From NCBI GenBank assembly GCA_949118805.1, contig CASAUJ010000020.1, forward strand, positions 1 through 26,342: 26,342 nt of DNA, written 5' to 3'. The DNA is from an uncultured Clostridia bacterium. Lineage in GTDB: Bacteria > Bacillota > Clostridia > TANB77 > CAG-508. Below, piece after piece: positions 22,688 through 26,342 of this stretch. The notes beneath the pieces were generated by a model. It made no database searches. It saw nothing but the letters and a program-made list of their open reading frames with translations, and was not told where the DNA came from. Within the stretch, counting starts at the first letter, position 1, and the number at the start of each line of letters is the position of its first letter. Both the position numbers and the translations under genes were made by a program.

Positions 22688-23791
22688 ATGAATCTAGATC
22701 AAATATTAGAAGAAGCGATAAAACTAGATGCTTCTGATGTTCACTTAATATGTGAAAATAAACCCATGCTTAGAATTGCAAGAAAACTTGTGCCAGTACC
22801 TAATAGTAAGGTTCTAACACCAGATGATATGTCAGAATATTATGATTATTTAGTACAAGGAAATATAGATAAAGATGAAGTATTTAATAATACTAGAAAA
22901 TTAGATATGTCTTATGAATATAAAGATATTCGTTTAAGAGTTAATATTTCTTTATCAGATGATGTTCCTTTATGTACCTTAAGATTGATAAAAAGTGATT
23001 TACCACCTTATGAGGCGTTAGGTGTACCAGATATTGTAAGAAGAATGACATATCAACCACAAGGATTAATTTTGGTTACTGGTAAGACAAACTCTGGTAA
23101 AAGTACAACATTAAATGCTTTGATTAATCACATTAATGAAAACCAAAATAAAAAAATCCTTACATTGGAAAATCCAGTAGAATATAAACATCATTCTAAA
23201 AAATCTTTGATTGTACAAAAAGAAATAGGGAGAGGAAGAGATAGTTTAACTTTTAGTGATGGTGTTAAAAACTCATTAAGAGAAGATTGTGATATTTTGG
23301 TAATAGGAGAGATTCGTGATAAAGTAACCATGGAAGCGGCAATTGAAATGGCAGAGTCAGGACATTTAGTGATTGGAACTCTACACACAAAGTCTTGTGC
23401 AGAGACAATTGACAGAATGATCAACTTCTATGAAGTAAGAGATCAAGCCAGTGTTAAATATTTATTGTCTGCTTTATTAAAATTAGTTGTTTCTCAAAGA
23501 TTATTACCAGGCGTGAATGGCAAATTAGTATTAGTACCTGAAGTTATGGTGGTAGATAATATAGTAGCAGGAATTATACGTAAGGAAAAATTAAGTGTAT
23601 CAGAAATAGAAGATGCTATTCAAAGTAATGCAGATAAAGGAAGCATCGGATTAATCAACTCTTTGGCAGAACTTTTTGTACAAGATAAAATTACATTAGA
23701 TTTAGCAAAGGCTCAAATAGAAGAGAAAAATTTAGAAATTTTAAATCGAACCATTATGCAATTGAAAATTAAGCGCGATAAAAAAGATTAG
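22688..23791 (+). CDS. pilT: Type IV pilus retraction ATPase PilT
   Basis: A 367-residue ATPase that disassembles pili, shorter than PilB and without its tetracysteine, as expected. Motifs: SDVHL (16-20), Walker A GKTNSGKST (132-140), LENPVEY (160-166) with the likely catalytic Glu161, DCDILVIGEIRD (200-211) and the His box TLHT (231-234). The Walker A reads GKTNSGKST rather than the usual GPTGSGKST, but the P-loop lysine and serine are intact. Its presence suggests a pilus that can retract. AAAGGAGG lies in the 24-base gap after pilB. Confidence 0.92.
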   Translation: MNLDQILEEAIKLDASDVHLICENKPMLRIARKLVPVPNSKVLTPDDMSEYYDYLVQGNIDKDEVFNNTRKLDMSYEYKDIRLRVNISLSDDVPLCTLRLIKSDLPPYEALGVPDIVRRMTYQPQGLILVTGKTNSGKSTTLNALINHINENQNKKILTLENPVEYKHHSKKSLIVQKEIGRGRDSLTFSDGVKNSLREDCDILVIGEIRDKVTMEAAIEMAESGHLVIGTLHTKSCAETIDRMINFYEVRDQASVKYLLSALLKLVVSQRLLPGVNGKLVLVPEVMVVDNIVAGIIRKEKLSVSEIEDAIQSNADKGSIGLINSLAELFVQDKITLDLAKAQIEEKNLEILNRTIMQLKIKRDKKD

Positions 23792-23804
23792 GGGGTAAAG
23801 GAAA

Positions 23805-25151
23805 ATGCCTATTTACAATTACAGGGCTATGACAAGAACAGGTGTAGTGGTAAAAAATAGAGTCGAATCTTCGAGTAGACAGAACTTGATAAAATCATTG
23901 AAAAGTAGTGATTTATTACCAATTGCAATTGAACAAGTCTCTTATCGTTCGAACAAGACACCTAAGAAGCAAAAGAAAAATGTAACAGATATACAAGAGA
24001 TTATGAAAAATGTAAACACTACACAATTAGGGAATAATAGAAAAACATTAACAGCAAAAGAGAAAGTGAATTTGTATTTAGCGAAGACAGAAAAAATAAC
24101 CCAAAGAGATTTGGTGGTATTTACTCAAAATTTTTATCTATTAAAAAAGGCGAATTTTAATAATATTCATGCTTTGGATACGATTATAAAAAGTACAGAA
24201 AACTTATCATTTAGAGGAATTTTAGAGGATATTTTGGCAGGAGTAGAAGCGGGAGAAAATATGTATACGACCATGGAATATTATGAAAATGTTTTTCCTT
24301 ATATTTATATTAATATGATAAAAGTTGGAGAATTGTCTGGTTCCTTAACAAGTTCTTTACAACAGGCAGTAAAATATCTTGACGAAACAGAAGCTTTAAA
24401 TAAGAAAATTAGATCGATTTTAGTTCCCAATATTATACAATTTGCTTTGTTACTAGTTATGTTAGTAGTAGGTACTTTGGTTGCGATTCCGGCGATTCAG
24501 GGAATATTCGATGAATTAGGAACAGAAGAGGAATTACCAGCAATTACAATTTGGTTTGCAGGTTTTGTGGATCAGGTGGTACAGTATTGGTTTATACCAA
24601 CTTTATTCGTAATAGCAATCATAGCGGCAATTTTATTTTATATTAATACACCAAAAGGAAAGTATAATTTTCATTATTTTAAATATAAAATGCCTATTTT
24701 TGGAGAATTGATATTTGCTTTAGACTTTTCTCGATTTTTAAAAGCAATGCTTCTAAATATGAAAAATGGAATGAGAATACAAGATTCCATTGAAGTTAGT
24801 AAAAATGTTATTAAAAACTTTGTTATGTTATCTGTAATAGAAACTTCAATTAATAATATATTAACTGGTTCTTCCTGGATTGAACCATTTGAGAGTTCAG
24901 GTTTAGCTAAGCCAATGATAACAGAAATGTTGAAAATAGGAATGCAAACAGACTTGACAGAAATGATGGAAAAATTAGTGGAATATATGGAAATTGATAT
25001 TGATAATATTATGACAAAGATTATGAAGGCATTACCACAAGTGGTATATGCAATTGTAGGTGTAGTATTGATTTTCTTTGTACTAGTTGTATTAGTACCA
25101 TGTATTCAAGTTTATATGGGAAATTTCTTATTCTCAGCTTATGGAGTATAA
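23805..25151 (+). CDS. pilC: Type IV pilus platform protein PilC (GspF family)
   Basis: A 448-residue inner-membrane protein that couples the ATPases to pilin insertion. The N-terminus MPIYNYRAMTRTG is the usual start of the family. Two T2SSF domains (about 101-225 and 303-430) each have a cytoplasmic helical bundle, with VGELSGSL (174-181) as the hallmark of the first. The membrane helices lie near 208-230, 262-282 and 412-436. A basic linker rich in Lys and Asn (about 45-95) separates the leader domain from the first bundle. It follows pilT by 13 bases and ends the pilus operon. Confidence 0.93.
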   Translation: MPIYNYRAMTRTGVVVKNRVESSSRQNLIKSLKSSDLLPIAIEQVSYRSNKTPKKQKKNVTDIQEIMKNVNTTQLGNNRKTLTAKEKVNLYLAKTEKITQRDLVVFTQNFYLLKKANFNNIHALDTIIKSTENLSFRGILEDILAGVEAGENMYTTMEYYENVFPYIYINMIKVGELSGSLTSSLQQAVKYLDETEALNKKIRSILVPNIIQFALLLVMLVVGTLVAIPAIQGIFDELGTEEELPAITIWFAGFVDQVVQYWFIPTLFVIAIIAAILFYINTPKGKYNFHYFKYKMPIFGELIFALDFSRFLKAMLLNMKNGMRIQDSIEVSKNVIKNFVMLSVIETSINNILTGSSWIEPFESSGLAKPMITEMLKIGMQTDLTEMMEKLVEYMEIDIDNIMTKIMKALPQVVYAIVGVVLIFFVLVVLVPCIQVYMGNFLFSAYGV

Positions 25152-25186
25152 TGTGTAGTTTGGAGACGGAAATAGAGATGTTTCCA

Positions 25187-25259
25187 GATGTGCAATGGGG
25201 ACGTTTCCTTTTTCACATTTTACAAAAATGTGAAAAAGGAAACGTCCCCATTGCACATC
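25187..25259. repeat. Perfect palindrome with 35-bp arms and 3-base loop
   Basis: 25187-25221 and 25225-25259 are exact reverse complements around ACA. Each arm reads GATGTGCAATGGGGACGTTT and continues CCTTTTTCACATTTT. The GGGGACGTTTCC core links it to the REP-like elements at 8535 and 14138. It sits between pilC and the ROK gene and ends about 5 bases before the ROK ribosome binding site. No U-run follows, so it is not a plain terminator, though so stable an RNA hairpin could still reduce readthrough. Confidence 0.85.
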
Positions 25260-25275
25260 AAAGAAAGGAGAAAAA

Positions 25276-26175
25276 ATGAAAATTGGAATTGATTTAGGTG
25301 GAAGCCATGTTGCGATTGGAGTAGTGGATGAAAATGGGAAAATTAGAGAAAAAATAGAGAAAAGATTTTCCGAACAAGAAAAAGAAAACATAGAAAGAGC
25401 GATTGTAGATACCATAATAGAACATAGTAATTTTTTCAAGAGAGAGTATGAAGTAGAGGAAATTGGAATTGGAATGCCAGGATGGCTAGAAGATGGAAAA
25501 ATCATGTGGAGTGGAAATATAGGAGTAACGAATTTTGATTTGAAAGAAGCTTTAGAGGAATTAAAATTACCAGTCAAAATAAGAAATGATGCAAAATGTG
25601 CAGCAATGGCAGAAAAGCAATATGGGTGTTTGAAAGGTTATGGAGAGAGCTTATTTTTAACATTAGGAACAGGAATTGGTGGGGCTGTTTTTTCAAAAGG
25701 AGAATTATTAGAGACAGAGAAAAGACCAGGATATGAATTTGGTCATATGGTAATTCAAAAAGAAGGTATAATTTGTAAGTGTGGAAGAAAAGGCTGTTTT
25801 GAACGATATGCTTCCATGAAAGTTTTTAAAAATGAATTAAGAAGAGTTTTAGGATTAGATGAAACGACAAGGGGAGAAGAATTACTAGAGAAGATACGAA
25901 GAAATAGTCCAGAAAAAGAGCATTATGAGAAAATAGAAAAGGTTGTGACAGAATTTATTAATAATTTGAGTATAGGACTTGAGAATTTGATTTGGATTTT
26001 TGAACCCCAAGCTATTGGATTAGGGGGAAGCTTTGTTTATTTTGAAGATGTCCTTTTGCCAAAATTAAATCAAAAATTACAAGCATTCAATCAAGAAGAT
26101 AGAGAAAGGAAAAAAATAGAAATAAAACCAGCTGTTTTAGGAAATGATGCAGGGATCATTGGTGCGGTTTTATAA
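25276..26175 (+). CDS. ROK-family sugar kinase (glucokinase-like)
   Basis: A 299-residue cytoplasmic kinase. It has the ATP phosphate loop KIGIDLGGSHVAIG (2-15), GIGMPG (72-77) and the catalytic region RNDAKCAAM (106-114, Asp108). These are followed by LTLGTGIGGAV, the sugar-binding EFGH (155-158, the ExGH motif) and the zinc site CKCGRKGC (169-176). These are the hallmarks of ROK kinases that phosphorylate glucose or N-acetylhexosamines; which sugar is not decided. AAAGGAG lies just after the palindrome. I see no promoter of its own, so it may be read through from the pilus operon. Confidence 0.88.
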   Translation: MKIGIDLGGSHVAIGVVDENGKIREKIEKRFSEQEKENIERAIVDTIIEHSNFFKREYEVEEIGIGMPGWLEDGKIMWSGNIGVTNFDLKEALEELKLPVKIRNDAKCAAMAEKQYGCLKGYGESLFLTLGTGIGGAVFSKGELLETEKRPGYEFGHMVIQKEGIICKCGRKGCFERYASMKVFKNELRRVLGLDETTRGEELLEKIRRNSPEKEHYEKIEKVVTEFINNLSIGLENLIWIFEPQAIGLGGSFVYFEDVLLPKLNQKLQAFNQEDRERKKIEIKPAVLGNDAGIIGAVL

Positions 26176-26342
26176 GAAAAAATTTGAAAAGTTATACAAT
26201 GAGAGGATAATATTAGCAGTTTTTTATAAAATGCCTGAAAATGAAAAAAAGTAAATATAATTGAAAAAATCCAAATTTTCAAAAAAATAAAAAATATAGG
26301 TTTAAAATAGATATGTCACAAGTAAATTGAAAATAAAATATT

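Noticed and set aside
26176..26342. TTGAAAA/TTTTCAA hairpin and promoter-like boxes after the ROK gene
   Set aside because: The sequence is so AT-rich that such matches are expected by chance; no U-run follows the hairpin and no gene begins before the window ends.
1..26342. CRISPR array, tRNA or rRNA gene, transposase or phage genes
   Set aside because: I saw no regularly spaced repeats, cloverleaf or CCA-type ends, rRNA segments or transposase/integrase motifs on either strand.

Overview
The window is AT-rich DNA (roughly 30% G+C by eye) with strong GGAGG-type ribosome binding sites and clear TTGACA/TATAAT-like promoters. It carries a spoVA operon and Firmicutes-type gene pairs (RNase J, infC-rpmI-rplT, serS, engB). 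This points to a spore-forming member of the Clostridia, probably an uncultured gut-type lineage; I cannot name a species. I see no rRNA or tRNA gene, CRISPR array, phage module or transposase gene.

Layout. 1-5300: a small zinc-ribbon gene on the minus strand, then rnj (RNase J) behind a long structured leader, an unrecognised gene, gltX and a DUF951-type gene. 5300-9430: a Cys-rich two-repeat protein of unknown function (minus), a small Cys-tailed membrane protein (plus), serS and engB (minus), and a divergent cation/Ca2+ exchanger gene (plus). 9520-11900: a Nudix hydrolase, the infC-rpmI-rplT translation operon with an attenuator-like leader and a non-AUG (AUC) infC start, and a small unknown gene. 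11900-14045: a minus-strand sporulation operon, dodecin-spoVAC-spoVAD-spoVAE. 14138-14264: a REPIN-like palindromic element, followed by rsmB. 15687-25151: a type IV pilus locus. 25187-26175: a perfect 35-bp-arm palindrome and a ROK sugar kinase. The last 167 bases hold no gene I can support.

The pilus locus is the most interesting region. Its order is pilM-N (fused), pilO-like, pilP-like, major prepilin, prepilin peptidase, two minor prepilins, pilB, pilT, pilC. The assembly platform, both motors and the peptidase are encoded together, so the locus looks able to build a retractable pilus in a Gram-positive cell, with no secretin gene visible. Several parts depart from textbook systems: PilM and PilN are one polypeptide, none of the three prepilins has Glu at mature position 5 (Ala, Asp and Ser instead), and the peptidase has no recognisable GxGD second catalytic aspartate.

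Three short palindromic elements share a GGGACG(T)TTCC-type core (8535-8559, 14138-14264, 25187-25259). They look like a dispersed family of REP/REPIN elements, of the kind mobilised in trans by a transposase encoded elsewhere.
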